From: Paracamarosporium sp. OC-R06-R3
Lineage: Eukaryota; Ascomycota; Dothideomycetes; Pleosporales; Didymosphaeriaceae
Direction: 5' to 3'
Assembly: GCA_019828545.1 (NCBI GenBank)
Contig: JACVRA010000259.1
Coordinates: 1-64,000 of the forward strand
DNA: 64,000 bases
Shown: positions 1 to 10,780 of the stretch, piece by piece
Numbering within the stretch: the first letter of the stretch is position 1
How the letters are laid out: each line of letters begins with the position of its first letter
Translations under genes and position numbers: made by a program
Notes under the pieces: generated by a model
Seen by the model: only the letters and a program-made list of their open reading frames with translations
Database searches by the model: none
Told to the model about the DNA's origin: nothing

Positions 1-515
1 AAGGCGTCAGCCTTGGCCAGTTAGGCGAGTAATTGCTCGAGAGTGCAATCTGCAGGCGGGCGTCTACCCCGCGCTGTTGAGTATATTTCGAACAAGTGCC
101 GGGCCACTCTACTCGGTGTTTCGCATGTGGAATGGACGTCGCCGTAAGGGGTCAATGGCATGCGGAAACGGGTGCAGTGGCTGTTGTGGCTCACGGCTAG
201 TCCCCGCAGGGCGCCGATCCACCTGCGGACGACGCGCCTTGAGCTTAGCTGAGCCTTCCTGAGACGCGGCTCCGCCATCCTCACCTGCTGATTCCCCAGC
301 ACCGCCAATTCTCTTCTCTTCCTTTTGTTCCTTCTCTTCTGCCGCTGCCCATTTTGTCCTTGGAATTCCCATTGCGCGTTCCGTTTGCGCCGCTGCTCTT
401 TCCTCCCACCCGGAGCCTTCGCAAGGCCACGTTTGGCCAGGCCACCCAGGCCTCACTCTTCTCAATCGCCCTCGGGACCTCGCCAACTCGTCGCCGCCAT
501 TCATTTCCGCATGCC
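1..515. other. Region upstream of the GT34 gene, no gene seen
   Basis: No start-to-stop frame with protein-like composition is visible on either strand. The part from about 300 is pyrimidine-rich on the + strand, as is common in fungal promoters and leaders just before a start codon. It is probably the promoter and 5' leader of the glycosyltransferase that starts at 516. Confidence 0.5.
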
Positions 516-1797
516 ATGTCTGCGAACACTGGCTATGCCTACACCAGCCTAGCCAACATAGCCTACGGGCCCCACGCGCGATGGCGACGCATCCTGCTGC
601 TCGCCTTGATCCCAATGCTGTGCGCGTTCGCCTACTTTGCCTACGAGTCAAATGCGATACCCTCCTACAAGGGCTCACAGTATGTTTCGACCCGTAACGT
701 TACCCAATGCGCTAAGCAGGCACCTGACTTGCGTGATCAGATACCCTTACCAGCACAATGTCTCCCTCCCCGACGGCGATACCTCCATGGCCACCGTGAT
801 CAAAGCCCTCTACGAGCCGATATTACATCCAGTCGACGCCGCAAACTTTACCGACGATGAAGGAAACGTATACCGCCTGCACGGCGAGCCGCGCTTCAAG
901 CAGAAACTAGGGAAAAAGGTCTTGATTATCGACATTGACAGCCGGCCTTTGACCAAGCCAGGCCAGCTCATGGACGATGAACTTGTTTGGAAGGGAGGAG
1001 ATGGTATTCGCGCCCTTTCCGCCGGCATGCTGAGCCATTATACATACGCCATGATCCACGGCTATGACTACAAGTTCATCCGCGCACCCGACTACGAGGA
1101 CCGATGGGGCACCTGGGTCAAGGTGCCTGTGATGAAGGAAGCGCTCAAGACGCACGATTATATTCTGTTCATGGACTCGGACGTCATGCTCCACTTTCCG
1201 CATCTTCCGCTCGAATGGCTGCTCAACTATTGGAACATGACCAAGGAGACCCTCATCATGATGTCGCTCGACCCCGACGAGCCGCAAAACTACGATTCGC
1301 GAGGAAACCGTTATCTGAACACCGGCTTTGTCATTGCGCAGCAGAGCCCGCGTACACAAGAGATGTTCAAAGTATGGGCCGAGTGCCCCGACGAAGGACG
1401 TTACCCCGGCTGCGGCAAATGGAAATTCGAAATGTTCCATGAGCAGGCCGCATTCGGCAACTATATACGCTACGACTTCGACCGACCCGAAGATATCAAA
1501 GTACTGCCCTGCGTGGAGGCCAATGGCGCTCCGGAAGCCGAGAACCGCGGCGGCTGCAAAGGCACTTTTGTGCGCCACTACTGGGTGAACAAAGGCCTCG
1601 TCCCGAAGGCGCTCAGCGACCAGGTCATGCAGTACTTCATACCGAGACTACACCAACTCTACCACAAGACGGCCAAAGCGCACATCGTCGACGCTAAGGG
1701 CTATCGACTAGAAGGCGCGGAGATGATTGAGCTTACGCCCGCCGAAAAAGCCGCGCAAAAAGGCGACGGCAAAAACCAGAAGGACGAGGGGTGGTAG
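516..1797 (+). CDS. GT34 family (Gma12/Mnn10-like) galactosyl/mannosyltransferase, type II Golgi membrane protein
   Basis: Two exons, 516..679 and 741..1797, give 406 residues; the 61-bp intron has a GTATGT donor and a CTGAC branch site. A short cytosolic tail is followed by one membrane segment (about 26-43) and a luminal catalytic domain, the type II layout of Golgi glycosyltransferases. The domain carries the DSD metal and nucleotide-sugar motif (about 200-202, in FMDSDVML), preceded by KVPVMKEAL and followed by RYLNTGFVIAQ and EQAAF, all typical of the Gma12/Mnn10 family. The family transfers galactose or mannose in alpha linkage to glycoproteins or polysaccharides; the sugar used here cannot be told from sequence. 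The start is the ATG directly before the membrane anchor. The lysine-rich end after residue 390 is variable in such proteins. Confidence 0.88.
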
Positions 1798-3128
1798 AGA
1801 CTGCGCGAAACAAAAGAGCTGTGATACCCCGAATTCATTCCTCGTCTGGCGTTGGCTGTTGCATTGTATTGGCGTTGCGTTGCGTTTTTTTGATCCGAAG
1901 TTCGACTCGTGCGGTTCTACCAACTTCACGCACCTCTGCGACTTCTTCGACACCCCCACCCACACCCACCAACTACTTTCCCTTCTTCGCTCTCTTCTCG
2001 CACTCGACTTTGATCGGACCTTCTCGCGCAAACATACACTTAAAAGTCTCGGGTTTAATGGGCGGGAACTCTACTGCTATTGTACGATGCATACTAGCCT
2101 GGAAAGACGGCTTCGGATTCCTTTTGGATATAGGCGCTTTGTGGTGTTTGAGTAATATTGGAGCGTCGTTGGCATTCTTTAGGCTGGCTTGAATAGCGCG
2201 GTTGGGCTCGGTTGGGTTGGGATCTAGTGAACTTTATAGCGTGCGTACAGAAGTACGTGCGTGGGACAAAATAGAATATTTAGATTGGGTGGGGAATGAA
2301 TGTTTTTTAATTTTTCATTTTTAGAGCTTGAGATGGGTGCGGTGCGTGATGTGCGTGGTGACAATGTGTAGGTTGACGAGAAGGAAAGGAGAGGGGTTGA
2401 GGTGGTGCTTTTGTAGAGACATGTGTGAAGGGAGAGGTGTAGGTAGATTTTGGTTTGGGAGAGGGCTCGGGCGGTGAGGTTGGTCGTGTACTCTTTGTTC
2501 AGTATGCGTACGTCACAACAATGATAATGGGGTAAGCACGATAGAGGCAAGCTATTGCCAGCTTGTACTTCTTTACTACATAGGGTCCCGGCATAAGCTT
2601 AGCCTTGTTGGACGGGAAGAGCCGCACCTCCAACCCCGCACCGGTGAACGATGCCTGAGCTGACATCTCTTCCTACATGGGTAGATAGTCCCTCGATCCA
2701 AGCTTACTCCCGCGCTTTGGCGCCTCGCCAGCACCAGTTGAGACAGCCCACGACGTTCCAGACTCGGTACGCCGCCATTTCAATTGAACTGATTCGTGCA
2801 GGAGCTTAATCAAATTCAACCTTTGCGTCTAAGAGCAATGACCGTACGTCTGATGGTTGACTTAGAGGGCCAAATGTGATACAACGTTTGGCATGGCGTA
2901 TGTAAGCTTATCTGCAAGGCAGATTCATAACCAGGCCTGCGATATGGCGGTGGAAAATAGCGTAGCTGAGAGGGTGTGTGTAACCTGAGCATGCATAGTG
3001 ATTATTATATACTGCTGCTATCATAAAGATCATGAATGTTCCAATACTCCCGGTCGCTTCCAACCACAGAAGCTTTGTATAGTTCTCTTCTCCTCTACCA
3101 CTCATCGTTGTGAGCAGCAGTCCGGGGC
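1798..3128. other. Intergenic region, no gene seen
   Basis: Pyrimidine-rich downstream sequence of the glycosyltransferase runs to about 2000. From 2230 to 2560 the + strand is G-rich with many GTG and GAG words, low-complexity rather than coding. The last 500 bases are the likely promoter of the CHAT gene. No ORF with a plausible ATG and domain is visible. Confidence 0.5.
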
Positions 3129-6059
3129 ATGGCAGGAGGCCAGGAAAGAACGTGGAGCCTGGAACGACTTGAATTCCAGATCCACGCTCAAGAGAGGGCA
3201 CTTAGATCTGCGGAGCCAATTGATCGACCACACATTTACGATCTACTGAGCGGACTATGGGGTTACGTATTCGAAAAAACAGATGAAATTGCTCATGCAA
3301 AGAAATGCATCGCATTCGGGAGGGCAGCCGTGGTTACACTGTTCTTCGAAGATAGGAGTTATCAAAAATTCTTCCTGAGTCGACTCAACGCATGGGTCGT
3401 AACGAAAGCCTTCATTACTGAAGATCCGAATGACATCAGTCAGGCAATTATTATTGGACGGCAAGCGCTCGAGGCATTCTCGCCTCATTCCCACGAGTGG
3501 TGGGCTACGCGCGTCAATATGGACAGATGCATACTAACAAGATACGCTCGATTTGGGAATCCTGCAGATCTTGAAGAAGCGATAGCCTTCGAACGGAAGG
3601 CGTTGGTTTCCACTTACAAAAACAAGGCCACCGTGTACGACCTTTTATCCATAACGCTCGGTAGTCGGTTTCGGCTCCGTGATTCGCTGGAAGACCTCGA
3701 AGAAGCTATTCATATGAGCCACCAAGCATTAGAGACATCTCCAAACCCTAAAGATGTCGGATATCAGAGTAATCTCGTTAATTTGCTCTTTACACACTAC
3801 CAAAGGACTCATCTCTCTCAGAGTCTTGAAAAGGCTTTGAGTGTCGCTGGCGGAGCGCTTGAATCCCTACACATGGAATCCAATAGAGCTCGCAAGATGT
3901 TGTGTAACTACTCACTACTCTTGTTCACAAACTTCCAAAGACTGTATGCTCGCGGCAAACCTGAAGCAAATTACTTCCTGGACAAAGCAATCAGAGCTGG
4001 GCAAGATGCGTTGGAGATAACGTCAGAACAGGACGTGGCCAGGGCGGAGGCATTAGTACTCGTGGGGCAGTGTTACGCCTCTAAATTTGTATTTACTCGC
4101 GATTCAGAGGACATTCAACGCGCTATTATATGCGCAGAGGAAGCACTATCAACGGTTCCAAACGACCACTCGACTCGGCCCCAATACCTCAATGACCTGG
4201 CTTCCACTTTAGAACGCAAATCTCTCTGGCTTATCGAACTGCCTAACAAGAGCAAGGAAGGTGTAGACTGCTTGAAGGAAGCTATAGCTCGCGGAGAGGA
4301 GTGTGTAGCTAGAACCGACGAGAACGACCCCCGCCGAGCAGAGAGGCTCAGCAACCTCGCTACATTATACTTCCACAAGCAGTACTATGTGGCTGAGGAT
4401 CGTTCACAGTCGTTTCTCGCCGCCATCGAATTGTTTTCACAGGCAGCAGTCTCCCCCAACTCCTGGCCTCTGCAACGGATCACATCGGCACACAAAGCTG
4501 GACGATCTCTACTCAAACATGGACAGTGGGAAAGAGCAGATGACATTCTAGAGAAGGCGATCAATCTTCTTCCCATGGTCACAGGCTCGTCAATAACAAA
4601 CGAAGACCAACAGACAGTGTTGCGAGAAATATCCGGGTTAGCTACGGTCGCAGCTGAGGCTGCTCTTCAAGCTGGTCGTCCGCCATGGGTGGCTGTACAA
4701 CGCCTCGAGGCAGCGAGATGCGTAGTTGCTGAGACGATTATGAAGCACCACGGTGACGTTGCGGAGCTGATGGGAGAACATGCGGAATTGGCCGCAAAAT
4801 ATAAAACCTTGCGAGATCAAGTCTCTCGAGATTATCGGGGGACCCGGCTTCAAGCAGAAGAATACCTTGAAATGAGACGTTTACGAGAGGCCAGATCAAA
4901 GGAGCTCGAGGAAACAGAAGAAGCGATTCGCAAATTGCCCGGTTTCGAGCGATTTCAGATGCCTGCGACTGAAGCGGAGCTTAGAGCAGTAGCATGTGAC
5001 GGCCCAGTCATCACGTTTAATATCGGCTTAACAAGAAGCGATGCTCTGGTCGTGACAAACTCGGGCATTTATACCATTCCGCTAAAGATCGTGTGGTCTG
5101 AAGCACTCGAGACCAGGATCCGAAGCTTTTCTATGTTTGGGAACAGAATACGTCGACATGGTGCTTCGCTAAACGAGGAATTATCGGGGTTTTCACTGAA
5201 TGAAAATCTTCGGTGGCTTTGGGAGGAAATTGCGGTCAAAAGTGTCCTAGACGGTGTCAACCTTCCATCCTCGAAACGTATCTGGTGGGTGACGAGTGGG
5301 TTGTTGGCAAGCCTTCCTATCCATCTGGCAGGTGACCAGACAAGTGGCTCTAAAGACAATACTTTCAGTCGATGTGTCTCATCATACGTATCGTCCTTCA
5401 AAGCTTTACGTTATGCGCGAGACAAAGCTCGTGCTCTGCATCCCGATAAGAGGGCCTTATTAGTAACTATGGAAGAGAATCCCTTCCCACATGATTGGTT
5501 GAATACGTACGCGGAAGAACAGGCGATCAAGAAGGCATTTGGTAATGGCGCTATGCACTTAAAGCAGCCAACCCCAGAAGATGTTTTGCGCCACATTGCC
5601 AGCTATCCCACAGTACACCTGGCATGTCACGGATTGTCCATCAACCAAGATCCGTCTCGTAGTGGGGTACTGCTGGTGAGGGGAAGAGGTTCAGACATGC
5701 TTACTGTCTCCGACCTCATGGAGAAGGTCAACCTTGAAGTTGGATATATCGCCTATCTATCAGCATGCTCGACCGCTGAGATTGGAGACGGAACGCTCCA
5801 GGATGAGGCTATTCATCTATCCAATTCTCTTCAGGCGCTTGGATTTCCTCATGTCATTGGTACTATCTGGTCTGCGTCTGATGCGTCCGCGGGGGAAGTT
5901 GCCCGACGCTTCTACGATAGGCTTTTCGCTGATAGTGATGTGCCCGAAAAAGATCGAGTTGCACAGGCGTTACATGATTCCTTGCTGGATTATAGATCCA
6001 GTCAAGGCGAAACAGCTGATGCTCAAGACTGGGGTCCATTTATTCATATCGGTGCCTAG
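3129..6059 (+). CDS. TPR-repeat protein with C-terminal CHAT (caspase-like) protease domain
   Basis: One uninterrupted exon encodes 976 residues from an ATG. Residues about 50-560 are helical with TPR-like units (for example DLEEAIHMSHQALETSPN and related DIxxAIxxxxxAL units), a scaffold for partner binding. Residues about 560-630 look coiled. The C-terminal 330 residues match the CHAT domain (Caspase HetF Associated with TPRs), a clan CD cysteine peptidase fold. The expected dyad is visible: His834 in VHLACHG and Cys880 in YLSACSTA, followed by ALGFPHVIGTIWSASD. CHAT proteins cleave partner proteins in bacterial defence and have been proposed to do so in fungi; the substrate here is unknown. 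The DUF6594 membrane-protein gene lies tail-to-tail only 223 bp away. I am confident of the domain and unsure of the role. Confidence 0.9.
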   Translation: MAGGQERTWSLERLEFQIHAQERALRSAEPIDRPHIYDLLSGLWGYVFEKTDEIAHAKKCIAFGRAAVVTLFFEDRSYQKFFLSRLNAWVVTKAFITEDPNDISQAIIIGRQALEAFSPHSHEWWATRVNMDRCILTRYARFGNPADLEEAIAFERKALVSTYKNKATVYDLLSITLGSRFRLRDSLEDLEEAIHMSHQALETSPNPKDVGYQSNLVNLLFTHYQRTHLSQSLEKALSVAGGALESLHMESNRARKMLCNYSLLLFTNFQRLYARGKPEANYFLDKAIRAGQDALEITSEQDVARAEALVLVGQCYASKFVFTRDSEDIQRAIICAEEALSTVPNDHSTRPQYLNDLASTLERKSLWLIELPNKSKEGVDCLKEAIARGEECVARTDENDPRRAERLSNLATLYFHKQYYVAEDRSQSFLAAIELFSQAAVSPNSWPLQRITSAHKAGRSLLKHGQWERADDILEKAINLLPMVTGSSITNEDQQTVLREISGLATVAAEAALQAGRPPWVAVQRLEAARCVVAETIMKHHGDVAELMGEHAELAAKYKTLRDQVSRDYRGTRLQAEEYLEMRRLREARSKELEETEEAIRKLPGFERFQMPATEAELRAVACDGPVITFNIGLTRSDALVVTNSGIYTIPLKIVWSEALETRIRSFSMFGNRIRRHGASLNEELSGFSLNENLRWLWEEIAVKSVLDGVNLPSSKRIWWVTSGLLASLPIHLAGDQTSGSKDNTFSRCVSSYVSSFKALRYARDKARALHPDKRALLVTMEENPFPHDWLNTYAEEQAIKKAFGNGAMHLKQPTPEDVLRHIASYPTVHLACHGLSINQDPSRSGVLLVRGRGSDMLTVSDLMEKVNLEVGYIAYLSACSTAEIGDGTLQDEAIHLSNSLQALGFPHVIGTIWSASDASAGEVARRFYDRLFADSDVPEKDRVAQALHDSLLDYRSSQGETADAQDWGPFIHIGA

Positions 6060-6282
6060 TCTTTGCGACGGACGTCTATTATGAAAAGTTGGTACATGTC
6101 TTTTGTTTCTGGCTCCGATAGCTCTTTCCACGCTTTCTATGAAGCCTGTATCTGTGAATAAAAAAATAACACCGAATGACATTTTCTTCCTTCATGCCTG
6201 GAAAGATCTGACAACTCTTTATGATTGTCGATCATTGTTCGAGATATAGACCACGAGTACGGCGGTATATCTATTCTTAGGA

Positions 6283-7360
6283 TTAGCCATTCTTCATTGA
6301 TAGATGCAGGAGAAGTGTGTCATACGTAGCTCCGGCTATGAATAGCTCCCCAACTTTCGCTCTTGCCATGACTGACACTGCTGCAACGGATATCATTGAC
6401 GCAATTACAACAAATATTAATCGGAGTTTCATCGACTCCACCATTGTGATAATGAGCACCGGGACGAGCAGAATCGTTGTGGGTATCAGCGCGAGACAGA
6501 TGCGAGCAAGGAAGCCAACAAGCCTTTCCGGGAAAATGTATAGATTTGGATAACGATATCGTCGACTTCTAAAGTCCTGTGCATCGTGAGTGGCGTAATT
6601 ATTGATCAAGGCGCTGGCCAAAGGTGTAATTCTTACCTTGTTCAATACCCGTGACAGCCAAATCATGAAGTCTTCTACAAGAGTCTCTAGAAGCCGATAG
6701 ATTTCGTCACGGTACTCGGGAACAACCGCCATGAGATCATCTTGCCGCAAATACGTTGTTTCTTCCTTAGAAAGACATCCTCTTTCCCCTAACCACGCTT
6801 CTACGTTCGAAATATCTCGTCGCTTAGCTATATCCCAGCTCAATAGTCTTCTTGTTCTTTCCAGGACAGAATCTGCAATTGTAAGCGCATGCAATTTGTG
6901 AAGCCCACTATAACCTGAAGATATCTAGAAACAAATCAGGGGCTCACCATAGTCTGCCAAGGCTCTGTCTATTTCCAATAGTATGTCATGACGCTCCCGA
7001 TTTTTGTCCATACGGTAGCTTCCCAGAAACAATCTCTTGTTTTCGTCGTTGTCGATTTGCTCCAGCTTTGATTCAAGCAAAGACAGCTTGTCCTGTTTGT
7101 AAAGTAGAGTCCGAGCTCGTAGACGCGAGAAACGCCGGAACATGAAGAAGGACGGGTGTGCGCTAGTGAATGCGGAGAATTGAGGATATCCGGGTCGTAA
7201 TTGCAGATCTAGCGATAAGTAAGGCCGCGAAAAAAAAAATGAACAACATAATTCTATTTTCATCTTATGTGAGCGTAAAGACAGAAAGTAAAGCTCACGT
7301 ACATGTTCGAGGAGAATGTGAAGGATTCGCTGCTCTCCGATTTCTGCTCTGTGTGTGCAT
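6283..7360 (-). CDS. DUF6594 domain membrane protein
   Basis: Four exons, 7360..7303, 7208..6948, 6872..6637 and 6576..6283, give 282 residues with all phases consistent. The introns are 94, 75 and 60 bp, and the 60-bp one is stop-free and in frame. The N-terminal part holds the family hallmark RPGYPQFSAF, then FRRFSRLRARTLLYKQDKL and an acidic helical region ending ADYDSVLERTRRLLSW. Near the end are two hydrophobic segments (around ICLALIPTTILLVPVLIITM and LRLIFVVIASMISVAAVSVM) and the conserved GELFIAGATY stretch. DUF6594 proteins are widespread in ascomycetes and have no established function; a membrane location is clear. The gene converges on the CHAT gene and shares a 406-bp divergent promoter with the small SH3-like gene. 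The start ATG at 7360 is chosen because its GTACGT donor gives the right phase. Confidence 0.82.
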
Positions 7361-7766
7361 AGGCAACATCGTGTTTGCCATTTTGCTGAAATACAGCACT
7401 AGAATCATTTTGGTGCTTTATTTGAAGGCCTGAAGTGGTATCGGTAAGGGTAACGTAATGCCGAGGTGGCGGTTTTGTACAGCCCACAAAGCTGGACCTG
7501 GAAGTAATCATGCAGATAGAACGATTGGTGGGCGACCGTGCAGCGATATGCATTGCATCGCTGCCCAACATGTATCATTTCTTGCCACATGTGTTTCCTA
7601 CACCTACTTGTTAGATACTCAGCCTACCTCCAAATGGTAAGCATCACAGGTTGGGCGAGCATCTGATCTTTATAAATCTGCCTTGCAGTTCTGAAGTGCT
7701 GCTAGATGAGACTGCCAACGATAATCGCACAGATAGCGCATCACTTACCACAAGCCACTTGTTACG

Positions 7767-8109
7767 ATGTCATCCAATCAGTCAGTATTTTGTCAGCCTT
7801 CACCGATTGCGTGTTAACCCAATAAGAGAAACCAGAGGGGAAAACAATGCGCATCGGGATCGCCCAAGATATCGGCCTGTTGGCCAAGTGAGTTCAATGT
7901 CACTTTCACGACGAGGCTACGTTTCTCACATAACACAGAGCGAGTACAGAGTGAACGAGGAGGTTTATTTGAAGGTGGGAACATTACGTGAAGGACCGTA
8001 CCGCATTTCTGAGGTTGTAAGAAGTGGGGTGTACATTTTATGTGACGAAAATGGAGACGATGTAAATGATGGAGCTGAAATTGACGAGTCATCCTTGGAG
8101 AAGGCGTAG
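7767..8109 (+). CDS. Small 78-residue SH3-like hypothetical protein
   Basis: Three exons (7767..7780, 7836..7887, 7939..8109) are separated by 55- and 51-bp introns with GTCAGT and GTGAGT donors. The product is 78 residues. After a short basic and polar N-terminus comes a compact beta-rich segment, EYRVNEEVYLKVG then REGPYRISEV and GVYILCDENG, ending GAEIDESSLEKA. A VYL...GPY...Y.L pattern is what one sees in small SH3- or Tudor-like barrels, but I cannot name the family. It sits between the divergent DUF6594 gene and the caspase-like gene, so it may be an adaptor or regulator of that group; this is inference from position only. The first two exons are short, so the start is less certain than the last exon. 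Confidence 0.6.
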
Positions 8110-8474
8110 AAACTGGGGTTAATACGTGGAGCTAAGGAGATCTCTTTGATGTCGGAGCCTCATGGGTCGGCCTAAACTTATTGTATAAAATCTAGCTTTA
8201 CAACCTGCTCCCGGTCGAATAGTCACCATCTGACCGCAGTCATACCTTTTCACCGCCATTCCAAAGCCTCCGGGTGGCCTTTAAACGGGGATTCCGATTC
8301 GAACGCGATCTCCACTCACCGGTCGGTAAGGCGAATGTTACACAAAGTCAGCCACCGTCCTCGAATAAGTGACCGGCATGCTTGGCCAACTGACCGGTTA
8401 GAAGGGCAACAAGTGTGCGCCCCTTCAACGATGCAAAGGGCTCCTCGAAAGCCAGGGAAAAGAAAGCGCGCATA

Positions 8475-8482
8475 CTATAAAT
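8475..8482 (+). promoter_or_regulatory. TATA-box candidate for the caspase-like gene
   Basis: The string CTATAAAT occurs about 225 bp upstream of the chosen ATG at 8708. It would give a leader of roughly 200 nt. No mapped transcript supports it. Confidence 0.35.
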
Positions 8483-8707
8483 CGCTGAGTAGAGACTCAA
8501 CGAGGCAGTTGGCTTTATCGTGTGTTCTTCTCTCCTTCCCAAACAGCCCAAGTATTCGCCGAAACTGGCCAGGCTGTTTCTGTGGACGTTTTGGTGTATT
8601 CTCCGGCTGAGTGCGACATAAGCTTGTATTGTTACCGTCACAAGTTAAACACGCCACATGCTGATCGCTTCAGACCACACGATAAAGGTCGAAATCGCCG
8701 TCACAAC

Positions 8708-10780
8708 ATGACGGAATATATTCCGGCCGTAGGCGATACCATACCAATACCGAAGAGTGGGGACAGTGTGTGGGCCATTTTGATCGGGATCGATGGATAC
8801 AGTCTCCCCACGGCCAACATAGCTTACAATAGTGAGCTAGACCCTAGCCTGGAGGGGTGCGTGAATGATGTTCTGCTCGTCCACAAATATCTTTGTGATA
8901 ATCTGCACCTACAGACATCCAACACATTCACATTTCTCGCGCGTAATCCAAATGCCCAATTGTTGTGGGAACCAGAACCACCATACCAAGCGCCCACCAG
9001 AAACAATGTGCTCGAGGCCATCGAATTAGTAAAAACGAAAGCCAATCTCGGAGACTTTGTTTACATTCATTTCTCTGGACATGGAGACTATCGACGGACT
9101 AAACACCTGAAAGAAAAGAAAGTTCCAAGTGCTCGCGACGAATTGTTGTGCCTTCTCGATGACAAGATCTCTGATGTTGAATTTGGAAATTTGTTGGATG
9201 ATTTAGCGGATGGAGAGAGAGTAGTCTTGACAACTATCGATTGTTGTTTCTCAGGAGGTGCAACTCGTTTTAAAAAGAGTTCCCAATCCAGATCGCACGT
9301 CCGGTCTTGGCCGCATGATAGATCTTCTTTCTCAGCGGTGACTGAACCTGTAAGCGACGGAGGACTTGCCAACTTCCAAAGTCCAAGTCAACAGAGTACC
9401 AGAAGCGCGAAATCGGAAGACAGTTGGTTGCGTCGCAACCGTAAGTATACAGCAATTGCGGCCTGCCAGGCCAATGAGACAGCAAAGGAGTTACCAGACA
9501 ACGAAGGGCGATACAATGGCATGTGCACTAAACACCTCGTATCCGCTCTCAAAGGGCTTGGCCGCCGCAGAGTGGCTGCGAGCTATCTTGAGCTTCAAGG
9601 CATACTGGAAGTCAATTTCAAGAGCGATCCTGGAGTAGAGCAACGACCACTGCTCTTGGGGGAGACTTCTCGTATCCTCTTCACAGATAAGGTCATAGAT
9701 GGTATCGTTGGTCTTCCAGATGCTTTTGTTCAGGAGATCAAGGAAGGCGAAGTTACTATCGACAGTGGAATATCACGCGGAGTTCAAAAGGGGTACGTTT
9801 ATCGCTTGAGGGACCCAACCAAGTTGAAAGTTGACCCAATGTTGGACGATACTGTCTTGATTGGTCCGGTCGAGCTTGACCTACAGATTATCCGCGTATA
9901 CGAACATACGGCAATAGGAAAGTTCACACATGAGGGGTCCGCCGTCCAAACCAGAGTTGTAATTGGGTGGTTTGCGGACCTAGTTCGCCGTGTCGATGTA
10001 ACGATCATAAAGTTTAGACCAAATCCCATCCAAAGGATGGATGGTGACGACACCCGCACTTTCACAAAGTTAAGGGACAAATGGGAAAACTTCATCAATC
10101 CTACTACACCAATCAAGTTGGTCCTTGACCACCGTGATCAATCACAGCCTGCGGAATTCCAGTTCAATCTCGAGAAAGGTGTGTTCACTTTTTTGGACTC
10201 CAATGGCGTGGCTCTGTCACATTTTCCCACGTTACAAGCCAAGGACTCGCTAGAATTCCCGAAGCATTTCATGCTCAATGCCCAGCATTTGAAGCGCTTC
10301 GACACAGTCCGTAAGCTCGACAGACCTACAAAAGGGCAGCAGTTCCGTCTAACCTTCGAAGAAAACGAAAGCTGTTCGGAACCTGGTTTTGTATCTTCAG
10401 GGAGTGTAAACCTTTATAACCAATCTGGTCGCAATCTTTACTTGACAGTTTTGAACCTCACTGCTCTTTATGGAATATATCAACTCTATCCGCAACAGAA
10501 CTGCACGACCGGTCAATGTGTACCGAACGGAAAGAACTTGAAAAGGCCATACAGGTTTGGAATTCGTATCCCCGAAAAGTTGCAGGGATCGGGAATGAAC
10601 ATGCGGGACACGTTCAAAATTTTTGTGTCAGAGGAGCCTGTCAATTTTGGGGCTTATAGTATGGAAGACATATCGATTGGCACAGGTCGGCCTAATCGGC
10701 ATGGGATTTCTTTGCCCTCCGAATCCGTTTCCTGGTGGGTGGACACCTACCATATCGACACCATATGTCCCATTCGATGA
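8708..10780 (+). CDS. Caspase-like (peptidase C14, metacaspase-type) protein with long C-terminal extension
   Basis: A single exon encodes 690 residues from the ATG at 8708. The reading frame stays open upstream to about 8522 but has no ATG there. Residues about 20-270 form a C14 caspase domain: VWAILIGIDGY opens the first strand, His125 lies in the HFSGHG motif, and Cys180 lies in IDCCFSGG, the DxCxSG pattern of metacaspases. YTAIAACQANETAKE follows later in the p10-like part. The remaining 400 residues match no family I can name; they are soluble and beta-rich and may be a sensor or substrate-binding region. Metacaspases cleave after Arg or Lys and are tied to stress and cell death in fungi. 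The gene lies downstream of the SH3-like gene on the same strand. Confidence 0.85.
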   Translation: MTEYIPAVGDTIPIPKSGDSVWAILIGIDGYSLPTANIAYNSELDPSLEGCVNDVLLVHKYLCDNLHLQTSNTFTFLARNPNAQLLWEPEPPYQAPTRNNVLEAIELVKTKANLGDFVYIHFSGHGDYRRTKHLKEKKVPSARDELLCLLDDKISDVEFGNLLDDLADGERVVLTTIDCCFSGGATRFKKSSQSRSHVRSWPHDRSSFSAVTEPVSDGGLANFQSPSQQSTRSAKSEDSWLRRNRKYTAIAACQANETAKELPDNEGRYNGMCTKHLVSALKGLGRRRVAASYLELQGILEVNFKSDPGVEQRPLLLGETSRILFTDKVIDGIVGLPDAFVQEIKEGEVTIDSGISRGVQKGYVYRLRDPTKLKVDPMLDDTVLIGPVELDLQIIRVYEHTAIGKFTHEGSAVQTRVVIGWFADLVRRVDVTIIKFRPNPIQRMDGDDTRTFTKLRDKWENFINPTTPIKLVLDHRDQSQPAEFQFNLEKGVFTFLDSNGVALSHFPTLQAKDSLEFPKHFMLNAQHLKRFDTVRKLDRPTKGQQFRLTFEENESCSEPGFVSSGSVNLYNQSGRNLYLTVLNLTALYGIYQLYPQQNCTTGQCVPNGKNLKRPYRFGIRIPEKLQGSGMNMRDTFKIFVSEEPVNFGAYSMEDISIGTGRPNRHGISLPSESVSWWVDTYHIDTICPIR

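Noticed and set aside
8522..8707. Extension of the caspase-like protein to 752 residues
   Set aside because: It would need a GTG start and adds no conserved sequence; the ATG at 8708 stands at the natural N-terminus.
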